This document shows positions 33,209-43,000 of a stretch of 64,000 nucleotides of DNA, piece after piece. Location: contig NC_021191.1 in the NCBI RefSeq assembly GCF_000389965.1, positions 9,115,501-9,179,500 on the forward strand, read 5' to 3'. The position numbers were made by a program, and so were the translations under genes. Source of the DNA: Actinoplanes sp. N902-109. Lineage in GTDB: Bacteria; Actinomycetota; Actinomycetes; Mycobacteriales; Micromonosporaceae. The number at the start of each line of letters is the position of its first letter. The stretch's first letter is position 1. The notes under the pieces are model-generated. The model was not told the DNA's origin, ran no database searches, and saw only the letters and a program-made list of their open reading frames with translations.

Positions 33209-34861
33209 ATGGCACTGACGCGACGAACCCTGCTGCTCAGCAGCGCCGCCGCCGGCGCGGCCACCGCTGCGACGACCTGGCCGCTGGCTGCCGCCGCAAC
33301 GCCCTATCGTGGCCCGCTGCGGGCCGACCCGTTCACCCTGGGGGTCGCCTCCGGGGATCCCGACGCGGACGGCTTCGTCCTGTGGACCCGGCTCGCCCCG
33401 GTGCCGCTCGCCGAGGACGGGCTCGGTGGCATGCCGTCCCGGGACGTGCCGGTGTCCTGGGAGGTCGCCGCGGACGAACGCTTCCGGCACGTCGTGCGCC
33501 GCGGCGTCGCCATCGCCCGCCCGAAGGCCGCACACACCGTGCACGTGGAGCTGACCGGCCTGCTGCCGGGCCGGGAGTACTTCTACCGGTTCAAGGCCGA
33601 GCGCTATGTCTCGCGGGTCGGCCGGACCCGGACGGCGCCCCCGGCCTGGGTCATGCCCGCCTCCCTGGCGATGTCCTTCGTGTCCTGCTCGCAGTACGAA
33701 CACGGTTACTTCACCGCCTATCGCCGGCTGGCCGAGGACGAGCCACAGCTCGTCCTGCACCTGGGCGACTACCAGTACGAGTACGCGCCGGACACGTACA
33801 CGATCGCCGGCGGCAACCCGCGCGACCACGCGGGCCCGGAAACCGTGACGCTGGCCAACTACCGTCAGCGGCACGCGCAGTACAAGACCGACCCGGACCT
33901 GCAAGCCGCGCACGCGGTGGCGCCCTGGGCCGTGGTCTTCGACGACCACGAGGTCGAGAACAACTGGGCCGACGAGGTGCCGGAGCAGCCGGACCCCAAC
34001 TTCCTCGCCCGCCGGGCCGCGGCGTTCCAGGCCTACTACGAGAACATGCCGCTGCGTCGCACCTCGATCCCCCGCGGCATCGACATGCAGCTGTACCGCC
34101 GCCTGCGCTGGGGGCGCCTCGCCACGTTCCACCTGCTCGACACCCGCCAGTTTCGCGACGACCAGGGCTGCGGCGACGGCTACAAGGACTGTCCCGCCGC
34201 GCTCGACCCGGCCCGCTCGATCACCGGCCCGGAGCAGGAGAAGTGGCTGATCGACGGCTTCCACCGGTCGACCGCCCGCTGGGACGTGCTGGGTCAGCAG
34301 GTCTTCTTCGGCCGGCGGGACAACAACTCCGGCCCGGCCTCGGTGCTGAGCATGGACAGCTGGGACGGCTATGCCGCGTCGCGCGAGCGCATCACCCGGG
34401 GCTGGGTGGACGCCGGGGTGCGCAACCCCGTGGTGCTGACCGGCGACGTGCACGCGCACTGGGCCGACGAGCTGAAGCTGGACTGGGCCGACCCCACGTC
34501 GCGCACGGTCGGCACCGAGCTCGTGTGCTCCTCGATCACCTCCACCGGTGACGGCGCGGACGTCGTCCCGGGCACCCACCCGTGGGCGGCCTGGAACCCG
34601 CACCTGCGCTTCTACAACAACCAGCGCGGTTACGTCCGGACCAGGATCACGCCGGGCGACCTGACCGCGGACTTCCGGGTGGTGCCGTACGTGACCCGGC
34701 CGGACGCCCCGGTCCACACCCGCGCGACCTTCGTCATCGAGGACCGGGTGCCCGGGTTGCACCAGACCGCGGACACCCCGACGCCCGGCGCCGGCACCTC
34801 GGCCTTGCGGACCGGTGACCTGGGCCGGCAGACGGTGCAGCAGGAGACGCAGCGGCCTTGA
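33209..34861 (+). CDS. phoD: PhoD-type alkaline phosphatase/phosphodiesterase, Tat-exported
   Basis: About 550 residues. The N-terminus has a twin-arginine signal (LTRRTLLLSSAAAGAA). The PhoD-like N-terminal domain (FTLGVASGDPDADGFVLWTRL) and catalytic domain (SCSQYEHGYFTAYRRLAED, LHLGDYQYEYA, VFDDHEVENNWAD, LTGDVHAHWADEL) retain the metal-binding Asp, Asn and His residues. It releases phosphate from esters outside the cell. ATG 33209 is chosen, with GTG 33200 an alternative. Possible PHO-box-like repeats lie upstream. Confidence 0.93.
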   Translation: MALTRRTLLLSSAAAGAATAATTWPLAAAATPYRGPLRADPFTLGVASGDPDADGFVLWTRLAPVPLAEDGLGGMPSRDVPVSWEVAADERFRHVVRRGVAIARPKAAHTVHVELTGLLPGREYFYRFKAERYVSRVGRTRTAPPAWVMPASLAMSFVSCSQYEHGYFTAYRRLAEDEPQLVLHLGDYQYEYAPDTYTIAGGNPRDHAGPETVTLANYRQRHAQYKTDPDLQAAHAVAPWAVVFDDHEVENNWADEVPEQPDPNFLARRAAAFQAYYENMPLRRTSIPRGIDMQLYRRLRWGRLATFHLLDTRQFRDDQGCGDGYKDCPAALDPARSITGPEQEKWLIDGFHRSTARWDVLGQQVFFGRRDNNSGPASVLSMDSWDGYAASRERITRGWVDAGVRNPVVLTGDVHAHWADELKLDWADPTSRTVGTELVCSSITSTGDGADVVPGTHPWAAWNPHLRFYNNQRGYVRTRITPGDLTADFRVVPYVTRPDAPVHTRATFVIEDRVPGLHQTADTPTPGAGTSALRTGDLGRQTVQQETQRP

Positions 34862-34863
34862 AA

Positions 34864-35907
34864 TCACAGCGGAGTCTCCGGGCCGGTGCCCCGTGCGGCG
34901 GCCCGGAAGACCTCGCTGACGCCCGGCACTGCGGGCCAGCCGTCCACCGCCGCGGGCGGGACCGCCGCGCACAACACGCCGTGCATGGTCATGGCCATCG
35001 CATAGCCGGGGTCGGCGGCAAGTGCCCGCTCGATCGCGACGCTCGCCAGCGGACCCTCGCCGGCCCGCCACGCGGCGAAGGCCAGCAACGACGCGGCCGG
35101 GGCGACGTACGTGGGATCCGCCCGGCGCACCACCTCGGCCCACAGCGCGACGTGCCGGCTCTCGGTGCCGATGCGCATCCAGGCGTAGTCACGCACGGTG
35201 CCGTACTGCAGCAGCAGCACCAGCCAGGCCACTTCGTCGTCGGTCAGTCCGGTGCCCTGGCCGGCGCACTTCTCGGCCGACCGCACCGCGGCCCGGCCGG
35301 CCCGCTGGACGAGCCGCTCGGGCCGGTCCCGGCCGGTGTCGCCGCCGAGCGCCCGGAGCCGGGACGACGCCCGCGCACCGGCCTCGGCCATGGCGGCCCG
35401 CTGCTCACCTGTCACGGGTGCGAGCTGGGCCTCGAACTCCTTGCGGTTGCGCAGGGCCACCGCTCCCGCGAAGGTCGCCTCGGCCGCCAGCACGCTGTTC
35501 GGTGACGGACACAGTTTGCCCTCTGCCGGGCAGCAGATCAGGTTGTCACAGGTGTAGGACCAGTAACGGCCACCGGTGATCCGCAGCTCCTCCACGACCG
35601 TGATGCCCGCCCGGGTCAGCACGGTGGAGAGCCGCTGGAGCGCCGGGGTCACCCGGACGCCCTCGCCATAGCCGAGCAGGATCACCTCGTCGGGCCGGTG
35701 CGGGATCGTCAGGCGGGCCAGTTGCAGCACCGGCGCCAGCGCGTCGAGGTCGTCTGCGCCCACGGCGGGCAGGTCGGTGCGGAACGCGAACATCACCATG
35801 GAGCCGTCCGTCGCCACCACGACCAGGCTGTCATCCGGATGAAAGCCGATCAGGAAGGGCACCACGGACAGCAGTTCGGACACCGAGCGGATCGTCAATA
35901 TCGCCAT
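34864..35907 (-). CDS. DUF4192 domain protein
   Basis: 347 residues of the actinobacterial DUF4192 family. Hallmarks are RSVSELLSVVPFLIGFHPDDSLVVV at the N-terminus and GGRYWSYTCDNLICCPAEGKLCP centrally, with paired Cys that may bind metal. The function is unknown. The stop lies 2 nt from the phoD stop (convergent). Two DnaA-box-like sites lie about 55-80 bp upstream of ATG 35907. Confidence 0.9.
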   Translation of the reverse strand: MAILTIRSVSELLSVVPFLIGFHPDDSLVVVATDGSMVMFAFRTDLPAVGADDLDALAPVLQLARLTIPHRPDEVILLGYGEGVRVTPALQRLSTVLTRAGITVVEELRITGGRYWSYTCDNLICCPAEGKLCPSPNSVLAAEATFAGAVALRNRKEFEAQLAPVTGEQRAAMAEAGARASSRLRALGGDTGRDRPERLVQRAGRAAVRSAEKCAGQGTGLTDDEVAWLVLLLQYGTVRDYAWMRIGTESRHVALWAEVVRRADPTYVAPAASLLAFAAWRAGEGPLASVAIERALAADPGYAMAMTMHGVLCAAVPPAAVDGWPAVPGVSEVFRAAARGTGPETPL

Positions 35908-35961
35908 GCCGGGCAGCGTGGTCCGCCGGCCACCCCGACCGCAGGATCAGCCGTTCAGGCC

Positions 35962-35987
35962 TGTGGACAGGGCGCTGTTGTGGATAA
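35962..35987. promoter_or_regulatory. pair of DnaA-box-like sequences
   Basis: TGTGGATAA (35979-35987) is a perfect complement of the DnaA box TTATCCACA. TGTGGACAG (35962-35970) matches the actinomycete variant at 8 of 9 positions. They are in the same orientation, 17 bp apart, between a DUF4192 and an acetyltransferase gene. No replication genes are nearby, so this is not oriC; a DnaA titration or regulatory role is possible. Confidence 0.5.
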
Positions 35988-36001
35988 CTTGCGATCCCGG
36001 G

Positions 36002-36505
36002 TCAGGAGCGGAACTGCAGCTCGTGCAGCTCCAGACCGTCGTCCTGCCAGTCGTGCTTCTGCTGGTCGAGGTGCATGGTCAACTCGATGGACGACACCAC
36101 GTCGTAGCCGGCCGCGTGCAGACTGCGGATCGCCTCGACGTTGCGCGACGACGGGGAGATCGTCAGCGCCTGCATGTTGCGCTTCTTGGCCTCCTGGGCC
36201 ACGTGCCGCAGCAGCTTGCGGCCGACCCCCTTGTGCCGGTGCGTAGCCGTCACGACCACCGGCTCGACCTCACCGGCCCGGCCCCGGATGATCAACCCGA
36301 CCAGGCCCACCACACCGTCGTCGGCATGGTCGGCGACCCACAGACCGCCCAGGTCGAGCCGGGTCAGGTATTCCTCGAAACCGGCGCCACCGTCCTCGGC
36401 GCTGCCCCCGTACATGCTGCTGTGGCCCATGGTCAGCTCGGACCACAGGCGGCGGCCGGCGCTGTGATCGCTCGGCCGGTACGAACGCACCGCGACAGGT
36501 GTCAT
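36002..36505 (-). CDS. GNAT family N-acetyltransferase
   Basis: 167 residues with the GNAT fold. The acetyl-CoA loop is ATHRHKGVGRKLL (R/Q-x-x-G-x-G/A), and NVEAIRSLHAAGYDVV closes the fold. The substrate is unknown. ATG 36505 is chosen over an upstream frame extension to 36607, which would run into the divergent gene's promoter and coding start. CAAAAT ends 6 nt before it. Confidence 0.9.
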   Translation of the reverse strand: MTPVAVRSYRPSDHSAGRRLWSELTMGHSSMYGGSAEDGGAGFEEYLTRLDLGGLWVADHADDGVVGLVGLIIRGRAGEVEPVVVTATHRHKGVGRKLLRHVAQEAKKRNMQALTISPSSRNVEAIRSLHAAGYDVVSSIELTMHLDQQKHDWQDDGLELHELQFRS

Positions 36506-36514
36506 GCCGACATT

Positions 36515-36543
36515 TTGACTCCGATCCCGGCACGCCGTAACCC
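36515..36543 (+). promoter_or_regulatory. putative sigma-70-type promoter of the fructosamine-kinase gene
   Basis: TTGACT (36515-36520) and TAACCC (36538-36543) are separated by 17 bp and lie 18 nt before GTG 36562. This is the best -35/-10 pair in the window. Confidence 0.55.
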
Positions 36544-36561
36544 GAAGCGGAAGATAAGCCG

Positions 36562-37434
36562 GTGGATCTGGCCTATCTGCGCGCGCACCCGCAGCACCTC
36601 CCGACATTTCTCACCCACCAGCGGATTCGCGAAACCCCGGTGGGCGGCGGCGATGTCTGCACCGCATCCCGCCTGACCTTGGACGACGGCGCCTCGCTGT
36701 TCGCCAAGACGTGGCCCTCGGGGGACGCTCCCGCGCATTTCTTCGCCACCGAGGCAGCCGGGCTCAATTGGCTCCGCGAGGCGAATGCGGCGCCCGTTCC
36801 CGAGGTGTTCGTCGCGCTGGACGAAATGCTGGCGCTCGAATGGGTCGAGCCCGGATCGGCGACGCCTGCCACGGCGGAACGCTTCGGCCGGGAGCTCGCG
36901 GCCGTCCACCGGGCCGGCGCCGACAGCTTCGGTGCGCTCTGGCCCGGCTTCCTGGGACCCCTGCCCCAGGACAACACGCCATCCACCGGGCCATGGACCG
37001 AATGGTTCGCTGAGCGGCGGTTGCAGCCCTGCCTCGAGACCTCCCGGGATCGCGGGGCCCTCTCGCCGGATGACGTCGTGCTCATCGATCGCGTGCTCGC
37101 CCGGGTGTCCTCGTACGAGACCCAGGACCCACCCGCCCGCATCCATGGCGACCTGTGGCCGGGCAACGTGCTGTGGGCCGCCGACGGCCGCGGCTGGCTG
37201 ATCGACCCGGCGGCCCACGGCGGCCACCGCGAGACCGACCTGGCCCAGCTGGCGCTGTTCGGCGGAGCGCCGCACCTCGACCGCATCATCGCCGGCTACC
37301 AGGAGGTATGGCCGCTCAGCGACGGTTGGCAGTCCCGCGTACCGCTGCACCAACTGCACTTGCTGCTTCTGCACACAGCGGCGTTCGGGGCGGCCTATCG
37401 GGGTGCGGTGCTGTCGGCTGTCGCCCACTTGTAG
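36562..37434 (+). CDS. fructosamine kinase family protein
   Basis: A 290-residue protein-kinase-like fold of the fructosamine-3-kinase/aminoglycoside phosphotransferase group. The ATP-binding N-lobe holds GASLFAKTWPSG. The catalytic loop IHGDLWPGNVLW (Brenner-type HxDxxxxN) and metal-binding LIDPAAHGGHRETDLAQLALFGG identify the FN3K family. It probably phosphorylates ketosamine (glycated) adducts for repair. GTG 36562 has GGAAG upstream. Confidence 0.92.
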   Translation: MDLAYLRAHPQHLPTFLTHQRIRETPVGGGDVCTASRLTLDDGASLFAKTWPSGDAPAHFFATEAAGLNWLREANAAPVPEVFVALDEMLALEWVEPGSATPATAERFGRELAAVHRAGADSFGALWPGFLGPLPQDNTPSTGPWTEWFAERRLQPCLETSRDRGALSPDDVVLIDRVLARVSSYETQDPPARIHGDLWPGNVLWAADGRGWLIDPAAHGGHRETDLAQLALFGGAPHLDRIIAGYQEVWPLSDGWQSRVPLHQLHLLLLHTAAFGAAYRGAVLSAVAHL

Positions 37435-37481
37435 TGGTTCGGGTAACGGCAGACTCGCGCGGCAAGCGCTAGGTTCGATCA

Positions 37482-38540
37482 GTGACTGAGGTAGCAGTGC
37501 CTGTCGAGCCGCCACGCGAGCCCGTCCGCGGTGGTGGGCTGCTGGCCGACCGGTTCGGGCGGGTGGCGACCGACCTGCGGGTCTCGCTGACCGACCGGTG
37601 CAATCTGCGCTGCACCTATTGCATGCCCGAGGAGGGGCTGGCCTGGATGCCCCGGGAGCAGCAACTCACCGATGACGAGGTGGGCCGGCTGATCCGGATC
37701 GCCGTCGAGCGGCTCGGGGTGACCGATGTCCGGTTCACCGGTGGCGAACCCGTGATCCGGCGCGGCCTGCTGGGCATCGTGGCGGCTGCGGCGACGCTCC
37801 AGCCCCGGCCCAAGCTCTCGATCACCACGAACGGCATCGGGCTGGAACGGATGGCCGGGCCGTTGCGCGACGCCGGGCTCGACCGCGTGAACGTCTCGCT
37901 GGACACCCTGTCGCCCACCCGGTTCGAGCAGCTGACCCACCGCGACCGGCACGCCGACGTGTTGAAGGGGCTCGCGGGTGCGGCGGCGGCCGGGCTGACC
38001 CCGGTGAAGATCAACACTGTGCTGATGCGCGGGATCAACGACGACGAGGCGCCGGCACTGCTGCAGTTCGCCCTCGATCACGGTTACCAGCTGCGGTTCA
38101 TCGAGCAGATGCCGCTGGACGCCCAGCACCAGTGGGACAGGCACGAAATGGTCACCGCGGAAGCCATCCTGGCATCGCTGGAGCCGTTCGGGCTGGTTCC
38201 TGATTCGGTTTCACGTGGAACAGCGCCGGCCGAGACCTGGCTGGTCCCCGGCTATGTCGACGCCGCCGGCAACCCCGCCCGGGTCGGCGTGATCGGCACG
38301 GTGACCAGGCCTTTCTGCGGCAACTGCGACCGCACTCGACTGACCGCCGACGGCCAGGTGCGCAACTGCCTGTTCGCCACCGGCGAGACGGATCTACGGG
38401 GTCTGCTGCGCGAGGGCGCCGGTGACGAGGCGATCGCCGACGCCTGGCGGGTGGCCATGTGGGGCAAGAAGGCCGGTCACGGCATCGACGACTCGTCGTT
38501 CCTGCAGCCTGACCGGCCCATGTCGGCGATCGGCGGGTGA
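37482..38540 (+). CDS. moaA: GTP 3',8-cyclase
   Basis: A 352-residue radical SAM enzyme starting molybdopterin synthesis from GTP. The N-terminal cluster motif is CNLRCTYC (Cys 40, 44, 47) and the C-terminal second cluster CGNCDRTRLTADGQVRNC; GG at the C-terminus is present (AIGG). GTG 37482 follows TAGGTT (37470-37475) by 6 nt. It overlaps moaD by 4 nt. The usual partner moaC lies 11 kb away on the other strand. Confidence 0.97.
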   Translation: MTEVAVPVEPPREPVRGGGLLADRFGRVATDLRVSLTDRCNLRCTYCMPEEGLAWMPREQQLTDDEVGRLIRIAVERLGVTDVRFTGGEPVIRRGLLGIVAAAATLQPRPKLSITTNGIGLERMAGPLRDAGLDRVNVSLDTLSPTRFEQLTHRDRHADVLKGLAGAAAAGLTPVKINTVLMRGINDDEAPALLQFALDHGYQLRFIEQMPLDAQHQWDRHEMVTAEAILASLEPFGLVPDSVSRGTAPAETWLVPGYVDAAGNPARVGVIGTVTRPFCGNCDRTRLTADGQVRNCLFATGETDLRGLLREGAGDEAIADAWRVAMWGKKAGHGIDDSSFLQPDRPMSAIGG

Positions 38541-38785
38541 CGGCGGTGCTGGTGCGGTATTTCGCGGGCGCCCGGGCGGCTGCCGGTGGCGTACGGGAGG
38601 AAGAGGTCTCGGCGCACTGCCTGGACGATCTGCTCCCGGTGCTCTCCGAACGGCACGGCGAACGACTCGCCGTGGTGCTCAAGGCAGCCAGCTTCCTGGT
38701 GGACGGGGTGGCCTGCCATGATCGACAGGCGGCGCTGGCCGCCGGCGCGACGGTCGACGTCCTGCCGCCATTCGCGGGAGGCTGA
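38537..38785 (+). CDS. moaD: MoaD family molybdopterin synthase sulfur carrier
   Basis: An 82-residue ubiquitin-fold sulfur carrier. It is thiocarboxylated at the terminal GG (VDVLPPFAGG) and delivers sulfur to MoaE. GTG 38537 overlaps the moaA TGA by 4 nt. The core VLVRYFAGARAAAG and VDGV strands are typical. moaE is encoded 9 kb away. Confidence 0.93.
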   Translation: MTAVLVRYFAGARAAAGGVREEEVSAHCLDDLLPVLSERHGERLAVVLKAASFLVDGVACHDRQAALAAGATVDVLPPFAGG

Positions 38786-38787
38786 GG

Positions 38788-39930
38788 TTGATCGGTTTCG
38801 TCGGGCTGGCCGTGCTCGTCGTCCTGCTGATCCACCTGTACCTCTGGAAACGCTTGGTCCGCGACCCGCTTCGCAAGGGCATCGCCCGGCGCGTGGGCGG
38901 CGTGGTCGCCGTCGTCCTGGCCGTCCTGGTGCCGGCCACCCTGATCGGCGTACGAGGCGGGCACGTCAAGTGGCTCGCCTGGCCCGGCTACCTGTGGCTC
39001 GCGCTGATGTTCTACCTGCTCGTCGTGCTCCTGCTGCTGGAGATTCCCCGGCTGGTCGCAAGCCTGGCGCTGCGCCGCCGCACGGCCGAGCCGGCGACCG
39101 ACGCACCGGACCCGGACAGGCGCCTGCTCATGGCCCGCGGGGCTGCGATCTTCGCCGGCCTGACCGCCGCGGGCGTCACCGGCTACGGGGTCAAGACGGC
39201 GCTCGGCAAGCCGCGGGTGGCCCGCATGCAGGTGCCGCTGGCGAAGCTGCCACGAGCCATGGACGGCACCCGGCTGGCCGTCGTCTCGGACATCCACCTC
39301 GGGCCGCTGACCGGCATCGGGCACACCGAGCGGATCGTCGAGGTGATCAACTCGGTCAACGCCGACATCGTGTGCGTGGTCGGCGACCTGGTCGACGGGA
39401 GCGTCGCCGAGCTGGGCCGCTTCGCTGCTCCGCTGGCCGGCATCCGGTCGCGGCGCGGCGCCTACTTCGTGACCGGCAACCACGAGTACTACTCCGGTTA
39501 TCGGGAGTGGATCGACGAGGTCGCCCGGTTGAACGTCCGGCCGTTGCGCAACGAGCGGCTGGAGCTGGCCGGGCTCGACCTGGCCGGGGTGAACGACCTG
39601 GGTGGCACCGACGAGGGGGACGCGCCGGACTTCGCGCGGGCGCTGGGCGATCGCGACCCCGCCCGGCCGGTGGTGCTGATGGCGCATCAGCCGCTGGCCG
39701 CCCGGGACGCCGCACCCTACGGGGTGGATCTGCAGGTGTCCGGGCACACCCACGGCGGCCAGATGGCGCCCTTCAACCTGCTGGTGAAGCTGCAACAGCC
39801 GGTGGTGAGCGGCTTCGGCGAGGTGGACGGCGTGCCGGTGTACGTGACCAACGGCGCCGGTTTCTGGGGCCCGCCGGTCCGGGTCGGCGCTCCGCCGCAG
39901 GTCAGCGTGCTGGAATTGCGCACGCGATAA
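38788..39930 (+). CDS. membrane-anchored metallophosphoesterase
   Basis: 380 residues. The N-terminal part has three hydrophobic helices (residues ~1-18, ~35-55, ~68-90). The calcineurin-like domain has all five motifs: VSDIHLG, GDLVDG, GNHEYY, MAHQP and GHTHGGQ. The YkuE/YaeI-type family hydrolyses phosphodiesters, possibly UDP-lipid-type substrates. TTG 38788 has GGGAGG upstream and lies 2 nt after the moaD stop, so it appears co-transcribed with moaA-moaD, though a role in cofactor synthesis is not expected. Confidence 0.92.
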   Translation: MIGFVGLAVLVVLLIHLYLWKRLVRDPLRKGIARRVGGVVAVVLAVLVPATLIGVRGGHVKWLAWPGYLWLALMFYLLVVLLLLEIPRLVASLALRRRTAEPATDAPDPDRRLLMARGAAIFAGLTAAGVTGYGVKTALGKPRVARMQVPLAKLPRAMDGTRLAVVSDIHLGPLTGIGHTERIVEVINSVNADIVCVVGDLVDGSVAELGRFAAPLAGIRSRRGAYFVTGNHEYYSGYREWIDEVARLNVRPLRNERLELAGLDLAGVNDLGGTDEGDAPDFARALGDRDPARPVVLMAHQPLAARDAAPYGVDLQVSGHTHGGQMAPFNLLVKLQQPVVSGFGEVDGVPVYVTNGAGFWGPPVRVGAPPQVSVLELRTR

Positions 39931-40054
39931 GCGTGCGGTGGGTGAACTCGGACCGGCCACGGCAACCGCCTGCGCGGAAATCAATCCCGGATCGGTTATG
40001 TCACTTTGCGCGTGGCGGCTTCAGCGCCGACCGGACCCCGTGAAATGATGCGGC

Positions 40055-43000
40055 GTGCCCTCGGACAGCCCAGGGTCCTCGGTTGCCGCGGACACGAACA
40101 CCGCGGACACGTACGTCGCGGATCTGCACATCCACTCCCGCTATTCGCGTGCCTGCAGCCGTGACCTCACCCTCCCCAACCTGGCCTGGTGGGCCCGCCG
40201 CAAGGGCATCACCGTGCTCGGCACCGGCGACTTCACCCATCCCGCCTGGTTCGACCACCTGCGGGAGAGCCTGCGACCGGCCGCCGAGCCGGGGTTGTTC
40301 CGGCTGAGCCCGGAGGCTGAGGCCGACGTCACCAAGCGGCTGCCCGGCTCGCTGCAGGGCACCGGGGCGGCCCGGTTCATGCTCAGCGTCGAGATCTCCA
40401 CGATCTACAAGCGCGACGACCGGACCCGCAAGGTGCACCACCTGATCTACCTGCCGGACTTCGAGGCGGCGGCCCGGTTCAACACCGCGCTCGGGCGGGT
40501 GGGCAACCTGACCGCCGACGGCCGCCCGATCCTCGGCCTGGACTCGCGTGATCTGCTCGAGATCGTGCTGGAGGCCAGCCCGGACGGCTATCTGGTGCCC
40601 GCGCACATCTGGACGCCCTGGTTCTCCGCGCTCGGCTCGAAGTCCGGGTTCGACGCGATCGCCGACTGCTACGCCGACCTGGCCGACCACATCACCGCCG
40701 TGGAGACCGGGCTCTCCTCGGACCCGGAGATGAACTGGCGGGTGTCGAGCCTGGACCGCTATCGGCTGGTGTCGAACTCCGACGCGCACTCGCCGGGCGC
40801 GCTGGCCCGGGAGGCGACCCTCTTCACCGGCACGCCGGACTACTTCGCGATCAAGGACGGCATCGGGCTGGCCGGCACCCTCGAGTTCTTCCCCGAGGAG
40901 GGCAAGTACCACGCCGACGGGCACCGCGCCTGCGGCATCAACTGGGAGCCGGCCCGCACCCGGGAGGCCGGTGGGCGCTGCCCCGAGTGCGGCAAGCCGC
41001 TCACCGTCGGGGTGCTGAGCCGGGTCGAGGACCTCGCCGACCGCCCGCAGGGCCGCCCGCGTGAACAGAGCGTCGAGCACCTGATCCAGCTGGCCGAGAT
41101 CGTGGGCGAGATCAACGGTGTCGGCCCGAAGTCCAAGACCGTGGACGGCCAGCTCCACCATCTCGTCGCCACGCTCGGCTCGGAGCTGGACATCCTGCGC
41201 AAGGTGCCGCTCGACGCCATCGGCAAGCAGGGCGGCGAGAACCTGCGCGAGGCGATCACCCGGCTGCGGCGCGGCGACGTGCGGCGGGTCCCGGGGTACG
41301 ACGGCGAGTACGGCGTCATCACGCTGTTCGAACCAGGTGAGCTGAAGAACGCCCAGAGCGCCCCGCAGTCGGAGACGCTGTTCGACATGGTCCCCGTGCC
41401 GGTGCCGCAGCAGCGCAGGGCCGAACCGGCGGTCGGACGGGCACCCGTGCCCAAGGCCAAGGAGACCACACCCAAGAAGCAGCCCGCACCGCCGATCCAG
41501 CAGCCCGCCTCGCCGCACGAGCCGTTCGAGCCGATGCTGGCCGGCATGGAGGAGGTCGGCACCGGCCTGCTCGACCGGCTCGACGCGATGCAGCGGGTGG
41601 CCGCGTCCGCGCCGGGTGGGCCGCTGCTCATCGTTGCCGGTCCGGGCACGGGCAAGACCCGCACGCTGACCCACCGCATCGCCTATCTGTGCGCGGAGAT
41701 GAACGTCTTCCCGCACCGCTGCCTGGCGATCACGTTCACCCGCCGGGCCGCCGAGGAGATGCGGGCCCGGCTGGACGCGCTGATGGGCGACGCCGCCCAG
41801 GACATCACCGTCGGCACGTTCCACGCTGTCGGCCTGACGATCCTGAGGGAGAACGCGAAGGCCGCGGGGCTGGGGGCCGGCTGGCGGATCGCCGAGGACG
41901 CCGAGCGCACCGCGGCCCGTGAGCAGGCCGGTGACGACGACGCCGCGTACACCAAGCTGCTGCGCCAGCAGGACCTGGTCGATCTCGACGACCTGATCGC
42001 CGTGCCGGTGGCGCTGCTGCGCGACGACCCGGCGCTGGTCGAGAAGTACCGCCGGCAGTGGCAGTGGATCTTCGTCGACGAGTACCAGGATGTCGACGAC
42101 ACCCAGTACGAGCTGCTCCGGCTGCTCAGCCCGGCGGACGGCAACCTGTGCGCGATCGGCGACCCGGACCAGGCGATCTACTCGTTCCGGGGCGCGGACG
42201 TCGGCTACTTCCTGCGGTTCAACCGGGACTTCGACAACGCGCGGCTGGTCCGGCTGACCCGCAACTACCGGTCGTCGGCGCCGATCCTGGCCGCGGCGGT
42301 GCAGGCCATCGCGCCGTCGTCGCTGGTCAGCGGGCGGCGGCTGGACCCGGCCCGGGTCAACCCGGAGTCGCCGCTGGTGGGCCGTTACTTCGCGAGCAGC
42401 GTGGCCGACGAGGCCGACTTCGTCGTGCGTACGGTCGACGAGCTGGTCGGCGGCCTCTCGCACCGGTCGCTCGACTCCGGACGCATCGACTCCCGGGCCG
42501 TCGCCCCCGGCACGTTGTCCTTCGCGGACATCGCCGTGCTCTATCGCACCGACTCGCAGTCGCAGGCCGTGGTGGATGCGTTGTCCCGGGCCGGCGTGCC
42601 GGTGCAGAAGCGCTCGCACAACCGGCTGCGCGACCGGCCCGGCGTCCAGGTGCTGGCCCGCGAGCTCCGGCACGCCGGTGGGTCCGGCGCGCTGCCGGCC
42701 CGGGTCAAGCAGGCCGCGCAGGTGCTGGCCCAGCGGTACGCAACCCCCACGCTGGACGCCGAGCAGCTGGCCCCCGAGGACGTCTGGGCGGCGGCCGAGC
42801 TGCTCATGCCACTGGCCCACCGGATCGGCGACGACCCCACGGTCTTCCTGGAGGAGATCGCCACCGGCGCCGAGGTGGACGCGCTCGACCCGCGCGCCGA
42901 GGCGGTCAACCTGCTGACCCTGCACGCGGCCAAGGGCCTGGAGTTCCCGGTCGTGTTCCTGGTCGGCTGTGAGGACGGGCTGCTGCCGTTGCGCTGGCCG

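Noticed and set aside
32927..35143. 738-residue minus-strand open frame across fdhD, phoD and DUF4192
   Set aside because: It runs through three well-supported genes in a shadow frame and shows no protein family.
35962..35987. replication origin
   Set aside because: There are only two DnaA boxes and no dnaA, dnaN or A/T-rich unwinding element.
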